In this document: positions 24,474 to 31,391 of the stretch, piece after piece | Position numbering within the stretch: position 1 is the stretch's first letter | Layout: each line of letters begins with the position of its first letter | Assembly (NCBI GenBank): GCA_025350385.1 | Contig: JANXXZ010000305.1 | Span: 1-34,832, forward strand | Direction: 5' to 3' | Source of the DNA: Bacteroidales bacterium | GTDB lineage: Bacteria > Bacteroidota > Bacteroidia > Bacteroidales > UBA4417 | DNA length: 34,832 bases | The notes under the pieces: generated by a model | What the model was told of the DNA's origin: nothing | What the model saw: only the letters and a program-made list of their open reading frames with translations | Databases searched by the model: none | Program-made: the position numbers and the translations under genes

Positions 24474-24869
24474 CTATTTCCCCACCATTTCATGAGGCCG
24501 CCCGCGCAGCGCGCTCCAGGTTTCATCAATGGCTACCTGGGTAACGGGGCGGAGGTGGATCAGTTCCAAGGCTTTCCAAACTGTGTCGCGTCTAATATCA
24601 GACTTAATTGTGCCTCCTCCTTTCGGGTAACAAATCCAGAAAGTGCAATCATATTTCAAGGCATTGCCAAGTTTGATCACCTCATTTTCCATTTCATTCT
24701 GAGAAGTGGCAAATAACTGAACATAATCATACCGTTGATCCGGATTTTCGGGGAGAACTGCATCGTATTTTAAACCTGCCACAAAAAAAGTGAATTCTGC
24801 CGGAGGATTCAGAATCAGCATCTTCTGCGTAATGTTAATTTTCAGCTTCTTAAAAAGTTCAGTGCTCAT
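24474..24869 (-). CDS. DUF3052-like conserved hypothetical protein
   Basis: A 131-residue soluble protein without signal peptide or membrane segment. The pattern resembles the DUF3052 family: an N-terminal LFKKLKINITQKMLILNPP segment, a central YDYVQLFATSQNEMENEV, then FWICYPKGGGTIKSDIRRDTVW and the C-terminal QVAIDETWSALRGR signature. The fold looks Rossmann-like, but no catalytic motif is evident and function is unknown. Its start is ATG. It is separated from ruvC, on the same strand upstream, by 164 bp with a short-period repeat, so it may be transcribed independently. Downstream, CTTTTTTAAAAAAG (24458-24471) is a weak hairpin. The family assignment is from memory of the motif pattern. Confidence 0.65.
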   Translation of the reverse strand: MSTELFKKLKINITQKMLILNPPAEFTFFVAGLKYDAVLPENPDQRYDYVQLFATSQNEMENEVIKLGNALKYDCTFWICYPKGGGTIKSDIRRDTVWKALELIHLRPVTQVAIDETWSALRGRPHEMVGK

Positions 24870-24963
24870 AGGAATTTAAATTTGAATTTTGAGCCTGATT
24901 CTGATGCTGGTAAACCATCTGAAACGACTGAATAACCAGATCCTATATCCGCCATCCTCCCTC

Positions 24964-24994
24964 AAATCCGAAATCCGAAATCAACAATCCGAAA
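24964..24994. repeat. AAATCCG heptamer repeat
   Basis: Units of AAATCCG are repeated with slight decay (AAATCCGAAATCCGAAATC at 24964-24982, then CAACAATCCGAAATTC). The same 16-base unit pair reappears at 34817-34832, at the end of the window. Confidence 0.6.
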
Positions 24995-25033
24995 TTCTCA
25001 ACTCCTTGTCCCCTCGTCTGCGGAAAAAGGCTC

Positions 25034-25591
25034 TCACTTCCCCGCCACCTTATCCGGGTTATTACTCACAAACGCTGCCCAGCCCGAATAGCTTTTTTTC
25101 TGTTCCCCCGGCGAACGCTGAAAGTAATGGCAACAAGCCACGGCAACAGCATCGGTGGCATCAAAATATTTAGGTTGTTCAGCAATTACAAAAAGCCTGT
25201 TCAGCATAGCCGAGACCTGCTCCTTGGATGCATTGCCGCGCCCGGTAATGGATTGTTTTACCTTGCGCGGCGAATATTCAAAGATCGGAATATCGCGGTA
25301 CAGGGCAGCCGCCATGGCCACGCCCTGGGCACGGCCCAGTTTGAGCATACTCTGAACATTCTTGCCGAAAAAAGGTGCTTCAAGGGCTACCTCATCCGGA
25401 TGATAGGCATCAATCAACCCGAGGACCTTCTCAAAAATATGTTTCAGTTTCAGAGGATGGGTGTCAAGATGATCGAGTTTTATGACATCAAGCGCTATGA
25501 GTTCTATTTTCTTACCTTTATCGAGAATTAATCCGAAACCCATGATATTGGTTCCGGGGTCAATGCCCAGAATGATGCGGTCAGTTGGCAA
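25034..25591 (-). CDS. ruvC: Holliday junction resolvase RuvC
   Basis: A 185-residue crossover-junction endodeoxyribonuclease that resolves Holliday junctions with RuvAB. The four catalytic acidic residues are in place: Asp11 (LGIDPGT), Glu71 (ALEAPFFGKN), and Asp144 and Asp147 (FDATDAVAVACCH). The SMLKLGRAQGVAM and SPRKVKQSITGRGNASKEQV segments are also typical. The start is TTG: the frame closes at a stop 15 bases upstream and no ATG precedes the conserved strand. Its -7 promoter box lies inside the first codons of the divergent flippase-like gene. The C-terminal ~25 residues after the family core (SYSGWAAFVSNNPDKVAGK) are an extension without known role. Confidence 0.95.
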   Translation of the reverse strand: MPTDRIILGIDPGTNIMGFGLILDKGKKIELIALDVIKLDHLDTHPLKLKHIFEKVLGLIDAYHPDEVALEAPFFGKNVQSMLKLGRAQGVAMAAALYRDIPIFEYSPRKVKQSITGRGNASKEQVSAMLNRLFVIAEQPKYFDATDAVAVACCHYFQRSPGEQKKSYSGWAAFVSNNPDKVAGK

Positions 25592-25640
25592 GGTGTAAGA
25601 GTTTTAGTGTATTTACCTGTATTTTAATTTAAGCTGAATC

Positions 25641-26657
25641 TTGAGACTTCCAAAGTTACATAAAACTCTTAATATCCTCATCCGGCTCGCGATTGTTGGC
25701 CTGTCGCTGGGATTTATTTACTGGAAAGTGTTCGCCAAAGGAGAAGTCGGCGAACTCCTCAAAGCGGTTGAATCGTTCGGGAACAACCCTTTTTTCTACA
25801 GAGGAATTTATGTTGTTTGTGTGCTTATGATCCTGAACTGGTCCGTTGAATCTGTAAAATGGCGGATCCTGGTTAGCAGGATTGAGAAAATACCATTTTA
25901 CCGGGCTGTAGAATCAGTTCTTACTGGGATCACAGTAAGCATTTTCATGCCGAACCGTACCGGTGAATTCCTGGGACGGGTATTTATCCTGAAAACCGGG
26001 GACCCGGTGAAAGCAGCATTTCTCACTATAATTGGCAGTATCAGCCAGCTTCTGATCACGATACTGTTAGGGACCACAGCTTTGTTATTTGTTTTCCATG
26101 ATTTTCTGCCGCCCGGTTCATTGCCCTCCATCTGGGTAAATATTGGCGTGATTTCGGGAATTACCCTGTTCAACTTCGCTATGCTTGCATTGTTTTTCAG
26201 GGTTCCTGTCTTTAGCCGATTACTGAGGAAACTGGTTCGAGGTCAATGGTACAAGGTGCTGACTTACCTGGGCGTTATTGAATCAGTCTCACGAAGTGAG
26301 TTATTCATTGTTCTGATGCTCAGCTTTTTCCGTTACCTGGTGTTCAGTCTGCAATTCTACCTCATGTTAAGAGTTTTTGGGATTGAAATACCCTTAGCAC
26401 AGGTAATGATTATTATTCCGTTAATTTATCTTTCGCTGGCCGTAATTCCTTCCTTTGCCCTTTCGGAACTGGGAGTTCGGGGATCAGTGAGTCTTTATTT
26501 TATAGGTATGTACTTGAAATACAGGGCTATCCCGATGACTGAAATTGAATCAATGGCCATTGTACTGGCGGCAGGATTATTATGGATCATTAACCTGGCA
26601 ATACCGGCTATCATTGGAATGCCGTTTGTTTTCAACCTCCGATTTTTCAGGCGATGA
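25641..26657 (+). CDS. LPG-synthase-like/UPF0104 flippase-type membrane protein
   Basis: A 338-residue integral membrane protein with about eight hydrophobic helices, beginning LNILIRLAIVGLSLGFIYW. The WSVESVKWRILV and FMPNRTGEFLGRVFIL segments are typical of the lysylphosphatidylglycerol synthase transmembrane/UPF0104 family, which includes lipid flippase-like proteins often paired with glycosyltransferases. The start is TTG: an in-frame stop lies 6 bases upstream and the first ATG falls well inside the first membrane regions. The stop overlaps the ATG of the following GT2 gene as ATGA, so the two form an operon and probably act on the same lipid-linked substrate. Its 5' end overlaps the ruvC promoter. 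Confidence 0.8.
   Translation: MRLPKLHKTLNILIRLAIVGLSLGFIYWKVFAKGEVGELLKAVESFGNNPFFYRGIYVVCVLMILNWSVESVKWRILVSRIEKIPFYRAVESVLTGITVSIFMPNRTGEFLGRVFILKTGDPVKAAFLTIIGSISQLLITILLGTTALLFVFHDFLPPGSLPSIWVNIGVISGITLFNFAMLALFFRVPVFSRLLRKLVRGQWYKVLTYLGVIESVSRSELFIVLMLSFFRYLVFSLQFYLMLRVFGIEIPLAQVMIIIPLIYLSLAVIPSFALSELGVRGSVSLYFIGMYLKYRAIPMTEIESMAIVLAAGLLWIINLAIPAIIGMPFVFNLRFFRR
25651..25658 (-). promoter_or_regulatory. -7 promoter element of ruvC inside the divergent CDS
   Basis: TAACTTTG on the minus strand matches TAnnTTTG exactly and lies 60 bases before the ruvC TTG start. It falls within codons 4-6 of the flippase-like gene. Confidence 0.55.
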
Positions 26658-27841
26658 TAGTTTTACTGCTGATCGGACTGATCTTTATACTATACGCTAT
26701 TCTCATCGGTATAATCACAACAGGCTGGTTCCGGTTGCATGAATATAAACCGTTGCCGGGAAACCCCGAAACCAGGGTAAGCGTTATAATTGCTGCCAGG
26801 AATGAAGAGGTGAGCATCGGAGCCCTGCTGAAGGATTTGGTCAGGCAGGACTATCCATCCGGTCTGCTTGAAATCATAGTAGTGGATGACCATTCGGAGG
26901 ATAATACAGTTCAAGTTGTTAACCAACTGAAAGATTCAGCCCCGTTTTTAAGGTTATTGGAATTGAAAAGTTCAGGACTGACAGGTAAAAAGTCCGCCAT
27001 TGATTACGGAATTCAATTTTCAACCGGAATACTGATTCTTACCACAGATGCTGACTGCCGGCTTCAGGGAACATGGGTCAGCAGTATTGTGTCCTTTTAC
27101 GAGATGCATCATCCTAAAATGATACTGTCCCCGGTTCGGTTTAGCTCTGAGCAAAGCTTTTTCGGAAAACTGCAATCCCTCGAATTTATGAGCCTGGGAG
27201 CATCAACCGCAGGTTCAGCAAGGGCCGGAATCCCCCTGATGGCCAATGGAGCGAACTTTGCCTATGAGAAAGATGCCTATGTAATGTGTGGCGGATTTGC
27301 AGGAAATACCGGTTTTCCTTCGGGGGATGATGTTTTTCTACTGTTCAGGATAAAACAGCTGTTTGGAGCAAAATCAATCTGTTTCCTGAAATCAACCCGC
27401 GCCATGGTAAGCACAAAACCATCGAAAAACCTCAAGGAGTTCTTTCATCAGCGACTGCGATGGGTTTCCAAAAGCAGGGGTTATAAAGATCCACCGGTCA
27501 TCGTCTCATCCCTCATTGTGTATTTTACCAACCTTGCGATCCTGACAACCTTGATTTATGGGTTCTTTTCACCAAATGGACTTATTTTGGCCCTGGCTCT
27601 GTATCTAATCAAAATGGTGATCGATTTCCCTGTTATGGCTGGAATTGCAGGGTTCTTCAGAAGCCGTAAACTCCTGTGGCTCTTCCCTCTCCTGGAATTG
27701 CTGAATATCCTGTACACAGTTTTGATAGGAATCCTTGGTAACCTGAAATCCTATGAATGGAAGGGCAGGAATATCGCGACAAAAAGGAATCACGACAAAC
27801 AGATAACAGGGGGAGAAACACTCAAAGAACCAAAGACGTGA
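26654..27841 (+). CDS. Membrane glycosyltransferase, family 2
   Basis: A 395-residue GT2 (GT-A fold) enzyme. It has an N-terminal membrane helix (~1-22), the catalytic start RVSVIIAARNEE (41-52), the nucleotide-binding VVDDHSEDNT (76-85), a DAD motif (132-134), GDD (224-226) and a QRLRW motif (266-270) of processive or membrane GT2 enzymes. Two or three further membrane helices follow (~290-365). The stop-start ATGA overlap with the flippase-like gene indicates translational coupling, and a shared lipid- or polysaccharide-glycosylation task is inferred. The donor and acceptor are unknown. The last ~20 residues (TKRNHDKQITGGETLKEPKT) are polar and lie in DNA resembling the adjacent CTTTTGTCTT-type repeat, so the original stop may have been displaced. 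Confidence 0.88.
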   Translation: MIVLLLIGLIFILYAILIGIITTGWFRLHEYKPLPGNPETRVSVIIAARNEEVSIGALLKDLVRQDYPSGLLEIIVVDDHSEDNTVQVVNQLKDSAPFLRLLELKSSGLTGKKSAIDYGIQFSTGILILTTDADCRLQGTWVSSIVSFYEMHHPKMILSPVRFSSEQSFFGKLQSLEFMSLGASTAGSARAGIPLMANGANFAYEKDAYVMCGGFAGNTGFPSGDDVFLLFRIKQLFGAKSICFLKSTRAMVSTKPSKNLKEFFHQRLRWVSKSRGYKDPPVIVSSLIVYFTNLAILTTLIYGFFSPNGLILALALYLIKMVIDFPVMAGIAGFFRSRKLLWLFPLLELLNILYTVLIGILGNLKSYEWKGRNIATKRNHDKQITGGETLKEPKT

Positions 27842-27860
27842 TGTACATCATATCTTCCCA

Positions 27861-27903
27861 CTTTTGTCTTTTGTCTTTTATCTTATTCCGTTTGCTGTCT
27901 TTT
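27861..27903. repeat. CTTTTGTCTT-type degenerate repeat
   Basis: Units of CTTTTGT/CTTTTAT/CTTATTC recur with a period near 8 in the 41-bp convergent gap and run into the 3' end of ispD. A related run is found at 24369-24402. Confidence 0.5.
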
Positions 27904-28560
27904 CATCAGCACTTCCGCAATTTCAATATCTCCAGGTAAGGTAATTTTCATATTTCCCGGATCTCCTTCAACCAGGCAAACCTGCATTCCCAGGACTTCG
28001 AGCAAAGAGCCGTCATCGGTAAATCCAGGTTGAAAGGGTTGTTCATAGGCTCTTTTCAGGAGTCCGGATTCAAAAACTTCAGGTGTTTGTGTAATTCGTA
28101 GGCTTGTGCGATCAATCATCCTGATCTTTTCGCCTTCAACTATCCGCACAGTTTCATTAACCGGGATGCAGGGAATTGCATTGCCTGTTCGGGCTGCTTC
28201 AGTGAATACCCGATTAATCAGGTCAACAGACAGATTGGGACGGGCTGCGTCATGTACAGCCACCAACCCGGATCCCGAAATTAGTTTGAGGCTGTTTTGT
28301 ACCGAATGAAAACGGGTTTCACCACCGGGAGCCAGCTGGTGAGGAATCTGAAATTCATATTGTTTGCACAGCTGTCGCCAGTTTTCAACAAAATCGGGAT
28401 GAAGGGATACAATAATTTGCATGTAGGCATCGAACCGGTAAAATGCTTCTATTGAATGCATCAGCAACGGTTTTCCGGCAAGCAGCAGGAATTGTTTAGG
28501 GGTATCATGCCCCATGCGGCTTCCGGTTCCCCCTGCGACAATGATGGCAAAGTTTTTCAT
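27883..28560 (-). CDS. ispD: 2-C-methyl-D-erythritol 4-phosphate cytidylyltransferase
   Basis: A 225-residue enzyme of the MEP isoprenoid pathway that makes CDP-methylerythritol from MEP and CTP. The CTP-binding loop AIIVAGGTGSRMGHDTPKQF opens the protein. AVHDAARPNLS and a late TDDGSLLE segment are typical; PCIPVNETVRIVEG also matches. I place the start at the ATG at 28560, not at an in-frame ATG 69 bases upstream, because the latter would overlap the serine dehydratase gene by 59 bases and add residues absent from the family, whereas 28560 leaves a 10-base gap. That arrangement makes ispD the second gene of a unit with the upstream sdaA. The gene converges on the GT2 gene. Confidence 0.93.
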   Translation of the reverse strand: MKNFAIIVAGGTGSRMGHDTPKQFLLLAGKPLLMHSIEAFYRFDAYMQIIVSLHPDFVENWRQLCKQYEFQIPHQLAPGGETRFHSVQNSLKLISGSGLVAVHDAARPNLSVDLINRVFTEAARTGNAIPCIPVNETVRIVEGEKIRMIDRTSLRITQTPEVFESGLLKRAYEQPFQPGFTDDGSLLEVLGMQVCLVEGDPGNMKITLPGDIEIAEVLMKRQQTE

Positions 28561-28570
28561 TTGAGTTGTT

Positions 28571-29761
28571 TTATAGTTGAAGCGCCAGTCCGCCTTCCGA
28601 GGTTTCCTTATAAATATCGGGCAGGTCATGCCCGGTTTCTTTCATGGCAATGCAGGTCTTGTCGAAACTCACCCTGTGATGACCGTCGGAAAGGATCGCA
28701 TAGGCGCTGCCATCCATTGCACGACCTGCTCCGATGGCATTCCGTTCGATGCAGGGAATCTGCACCAGCCCGGCTACCGGGTCGCAGGTAAGCCCGAGGT
28801 GATGCTCCAGACCCATTTCGGCGGCGTATTCCACCTGTGAAGGTGTGCCGCCGAAAAGTTGGGTAGCCGCCGCCGCTGCCATGGCACAAGCAGTGCCTAT
28901 TTCACCCTGGCAACCAACCTGTGCACCACTGATCGAAGCATTTTCCTTTACCAGGTTGCCAATAAGGCCGGCTGTTGCCAGCGCCCTGATGACTTTGGTG
29001 TCGGAACATTGATAGGTATTCTGTACATGATACAAAACTGCCGGCACTACTCCGCATGATCCGCAGGTAGGAGCAGTAACGATTTGTCCACCACCGGCAT
29101 TTTCCTCCGCAACGGCAAGAGCATAGGCAAAAACAAGAGCCCTTTTCTGTAGCGAACCTGCTGAACTTTTCGCCTTTATAAAATAAGAGGATGCCTTGCG
29201 GGGCAAGTGTATACTACCCTGAAGAACGCCTTCGTTTTCGAGCCCGCGGATGATGGATTCCTTCATGGTTGCCCATACCTGGGAAAGGAAATTCCATATT
29301 TCCGGGTCTTCATGCATTTCAACATATTCCCAGAGGGTGCGGCCTTTATTTTCGCACCAGTGCAGGATATCCGTCAGTTTAGTATGTGGGTAAATACTCA
29401 CCAACTGGCTTTTAATGGTATCGTCCATGATGTCGCCGCCGCCAATACTGAAGACATTCCATTCATCAGTAATTATTCCGTTGTTGTCCAGGGCTTCAAA
29501 TTTCATCCCGTTGGGATGCTGGGGCAGGAAAATATCCTTTTCCCAAACGATCTGGACTTTATCTTCAGGGAAAGACTCTTTGATTACTTTATCAGTAAGA
29601 TGCCCTTTTCCGGTAGCAGCAAGACTTCCGTACAGAGTGATCCGGAACTTTACAGAATCAGGATTTTTAGCATGAAAGATCAGTGCGGCTTTTCGCGGTC
29701 CCATGGTGTGGCTTGAGGAGGGGCCGTAGCCGGTTTTATATATTTTGCGGATCGTTTCCAT
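28571..29761 (-). CDS. sdaA: L-serine ammonia-lyase, iron-sulfur dependent
   Basis: A 396-residue single-chain L-serine dehydratase (alpha plus beta domains) that converts L-serine to pyruvate and ammonia using a [4Fe-4S] cluster. The N-terminus has the conserved YGPSSSHTMGPRKAA. The alpha domain has VTAPTCGSCGVVPA. Probable cluster ligands are Cys284 (VGCQGE), Cys326 (LTCDP) and Cys337 (QIPC), with the 42- and 11-residue spacings that I recall for the Legionella enzyme. The C-terminus lacks the cysteine tail that plugs the active site in that enzyme, ending GGLALQL. The gene leads a unit with ispD, 10 bases downstream. Oxygen lability of this class fits an anaerobic or microaerobic host. Confidence 0.94.
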   Translation of the reverse strand: METIRKIYKTGYGPSSSHTMGPRKAALIFHAKNPDSVKFRITLYGSLAATGKGHLTDKVIKESFPEDKVQIVWEKDIFLPQHPNGMKFEALDNNGIITDEWNVFSIGGGDIMDDTIKSQLVSIYPHTKLTDILHWCENKGRTLWEYVEMHEDPEIWNFLSQVWATMKESIIRGLENEGVLQGSIHLPRKASSYFIKAKSSAGSLQKRALVFAYALAVAEENAGGGQIVTAPTCGSCGVVPAVLYHVQNTYQCSDTKVIRALATAGLIGNLVKENASISGAQVGCQGEIGTACAMAAAAATQLFGGTPSQVEYAAEMGLEHHLGLTCDPVAGLVQIPCIERNAIGAGRAMDGSAYAILSDGHHRVSFDKTCIAMKETGHDLPDIYKETSEGGLALQL

Positions 29762-29789
29762 AGGGTACTTCTATAAAAAAGTGAAGTCA

Positions 29790-29886
29790 ATTAATGATTA
29801 ACATTAAACACAAACTGATTAATGACTAAGTAGTATTCGACACTTTAACGTTATTCATTAAGTGTTATATGTTATTCATTATTAGA
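29790..29886. repeat. Dispersed palindromic element, copy D (arms in reverse order)
   Basis: Here a right arm (AATGATTAACATTAAACAC ... AATGACTAAG, 29790-29830) is followed after ten bases by a left arm (CACTTTAACGTTATTCATT ... GTTATATGTTATTCATTA, 29841-29882). This is the same junction as between copies A and B, so the site may be the remnant of a tandem pair. Confidence 0.55.
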
Positions 29887-29974
29887 AGTTTGAATCTAAT
29901 CAATATGCTATTTTTACCTTTTCATCCAAATAAAATGTTGCGTAGTTGACTCAAATTTACAACTATCAGTCTTC

Positions 29975-30005
29975 AAAAAAAAATCCCCTCTTCCGAAGGG
30001 ATTTT
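29975..30005 (-). terminator. Intrinsic terminator of queA
   Basis: AAAATCCC (29980-29987) pairs with GGGATTTT (29998-30005) around a 10-base loop. On the minus strand the stem is followed by a run of T (29975-29983 as A on the plus strand). It lies about 30 bases past the queA stop. Confidence 0.85.
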
Positions 30006-30033
30006 CTGGCTATTATGAATCAACGTTATTTTA

Positions 30034-31089
30034 TCAGATTATGAGCATCGCATCTCCATAAGTGAAGAAGCGGTATTTATGTGCGACGGCTTCCTTGTAG
30101 GCTTTTATCAGCAAATCGTATCCTGCAAAGGCTGCTACCATCATCATCATAGGAGACTGAGGCAGGTGGAAATTGGTTATCATACTGTTGGCAATACTGA
30201 ATTCATAAGGAGGGAAGATGAATTTGTTACTCCAGCCCTTGTAAGGATTGAGATTACCTGAAATCGCAACCGACGATTCAATGGCTTTCATGGTTGTGGT
30301 TCCCACTACACATACCTTTTTGCGTGCGTCTTTTGATTTGTTGACCAACTGGGCCGTTTCTTCCTCAATAATGAGTTCTTCCGAATCCATTTTATACTTG
30401 GTAAGATCTTCCACATCAATTGCACGAAAATTGCCCAGACCGGCATGCAAGGTCACCTCAGCAAAGGCGGCGCCCTGCAGTTCTAAGCGTTTCATCAGTT
30501 CGCGACTGAAATGAAGACCTGCCGAGGGCGCGGCAACGGCACCTTCATTTTTGGCATAAATGGTTTGATAGCGTTCCTTGTCTTCAGGTTCAATGTCGCG
30601 TATACGTTGTAATTCTTCGGGAAGAGGGGTTTTACCCAGCATTTCAATAGTACGTTTGAACTCATCATATGGGCCGTCGAAAAGAAAACGAAGGGTACGT
30701 CCACGCGAAGTTGTATTGTCAATAACTTCCGCTACAAGGGCATCATCATCACCAAAATAAAGTTTATTCCCGATACGGATTTTACGGGCCGGATCCACGA
30801 GTACATCCCAAAGGCGAGCCTCGCTGTTAAGTTCACGAAGCAGGAAAACGGTAATTTTAGCGCCGGTTTTTTCCTTTTCACCCAATAATAAGGCTGGAAA
30901 AACCTTTGTATTATTCAGGATAAACACATCGCCGTCGCCGAAATAGTCAAGAATATCTTTGAATGTTTTGTGCTCTATGGATTGCGTTTTGCGGTTAAGG
31001 ACCATCAGGCGCGATTCATCGCGGTTTTGTACCGGCCTCACAGCAATAAGTTCCGAAGGCAGATGATACCTGAATTGGGAGAGTTTCAT
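30034..31089 (-). CDS. queA: S-adenosylmethionine:tRNA ribosyltransferase-isomerase
   Basis: A 351-residue enzyme that transfers and isomerises the ribosyl part of SAM onto preQ1-tRNA, giving epoxyqueuosine. Family landmarks are seen in order: the N-terminal FRYHLPSELIAVRPVQNRDESRLMVL, GDVFILNNTKVFPALLLG, the ERYQTIYAKNEGAVAAPSAGLHF block, VTLHAGLGNFRAI, and the C-terminal NSMITNFHLPQSPMMMMVAAFAGYD. Length is normal. Divergent from aspS, with a -7 box 41 bases upstream and a strong terminator downstream, so it is a single-gene unit. No other queuosine gene is visible here. Confidence 0.97.
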   Translation of the reverse strand: MKLSQFRYHLPSELIAVRPVQNRDESRLMVLNRKTQSIEHKTFKDILDYFGDGDVFILNNTKVFPALLLGEKEKTGAKITVFLLRELNSEARLWDVLVDPARKIRIGNKLYFGDDDALVAEVIDNTTSRGRTLRFLFDGPYDEFKRTIEMLGKTPLPEELQRIRDIEPEDKERYQTIYAKNEGAVAAPSAGLHFSRELMKRLELQGAAFAEVTLHAGLGNFRAIDVEDLTKYKMDSEELIIEEETAQLVNKSKDARKKVCVVGTTTMKAIESSVAISGNLNPYKGWSNKFIFPPYEFSIANSMITNFHLPQSPMMMMVAAFAGYDLLIKAYKEAVAHKYRFFTYGDAMLII

Positions 31090-31129
31090 GTTGAGAATAT
31101 TTTTTATTAAGTTCGCTAAAAAGCGAGTG

Positions 31130-31160
31130 CAAAAGTAATGAATTTTTCGGTGAAAATCAA
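31130..31160 (-). promoter_or_regulatory. queA promoter (-33/-7)
   Basis: TACTTTTG (31137-31130 on the minus strand) matches TAnnTTTG exactly. A TTG at 31160-31158 lies 20 bases upstream of it, at a usual distance for the -33 element. The start codon follows 41 bases downstream. Confidence 0.65.
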
Positions 31161-31358
31161 GGGGTTATTCCCCCCGAACAAATCCTTTTAACGCTTTTTA
31201 ACAACCAAATATTTACCGTGTTTATTATAATGGATATCAATTAGATATTGAGTAGTTTAGAGTGCGTTTCCGAAATGAAAAGTTTAAAAAGGGGAATATC
31301 ATGAATTCAAATTCACCCTGCACAAGGATGTATGGTCCTGATTTACCCCCTTTTTTCC

Positions 31359-31366
31359 TACCTTTG
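31359..31366 (+). promoter_or_regulatory. -7 promoter element that fixes the aspS start
   Basis: TACCTTTG matches TAnnTTTG exactly and lies 25 bases before the ATG at 31392. An in-frame ATG at 31332 lies upstream of the promoter and so would not be in the transcript. Confidence 0.6.
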
Positions 31367-31391
31367 CCCCTTCATTTTAAAATCCAAATCC

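Larger units (their letters stand above)
31090..31391. other. Divergent queA-aspS promoter region
   Basis: This 302-bp gap contains the -7 boxes of both genes (31130-31137 minus, 31359-31366 plus), a small GGGG-TTATT-CCCC stem near 31161-31173 and otherwise AT-rich sequence. No RNA gene or short coding sequence was supported. Confidence 0.6.

Noticed and set aside
24964..24994. AAATCCG repeats considered as a CRISPR array
   Set aside because: Units are 7 bases without spacers, and no cas genes are present.
28561..28629. Longer IspD start giving 23 extra residues
   Set aside because: It would overlap sdaA by 59 bases and add sequence before the family start MKNFAIIVAGG; the ATG at 28560 leaves a normal 10-base gap.
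31332..31391. Longer AspRS start giving 20 extra residues
   Set aside because: A -7 promoter box lies between the two ATG codons and the extra residues precede the conserved LRTHSCGELN start.
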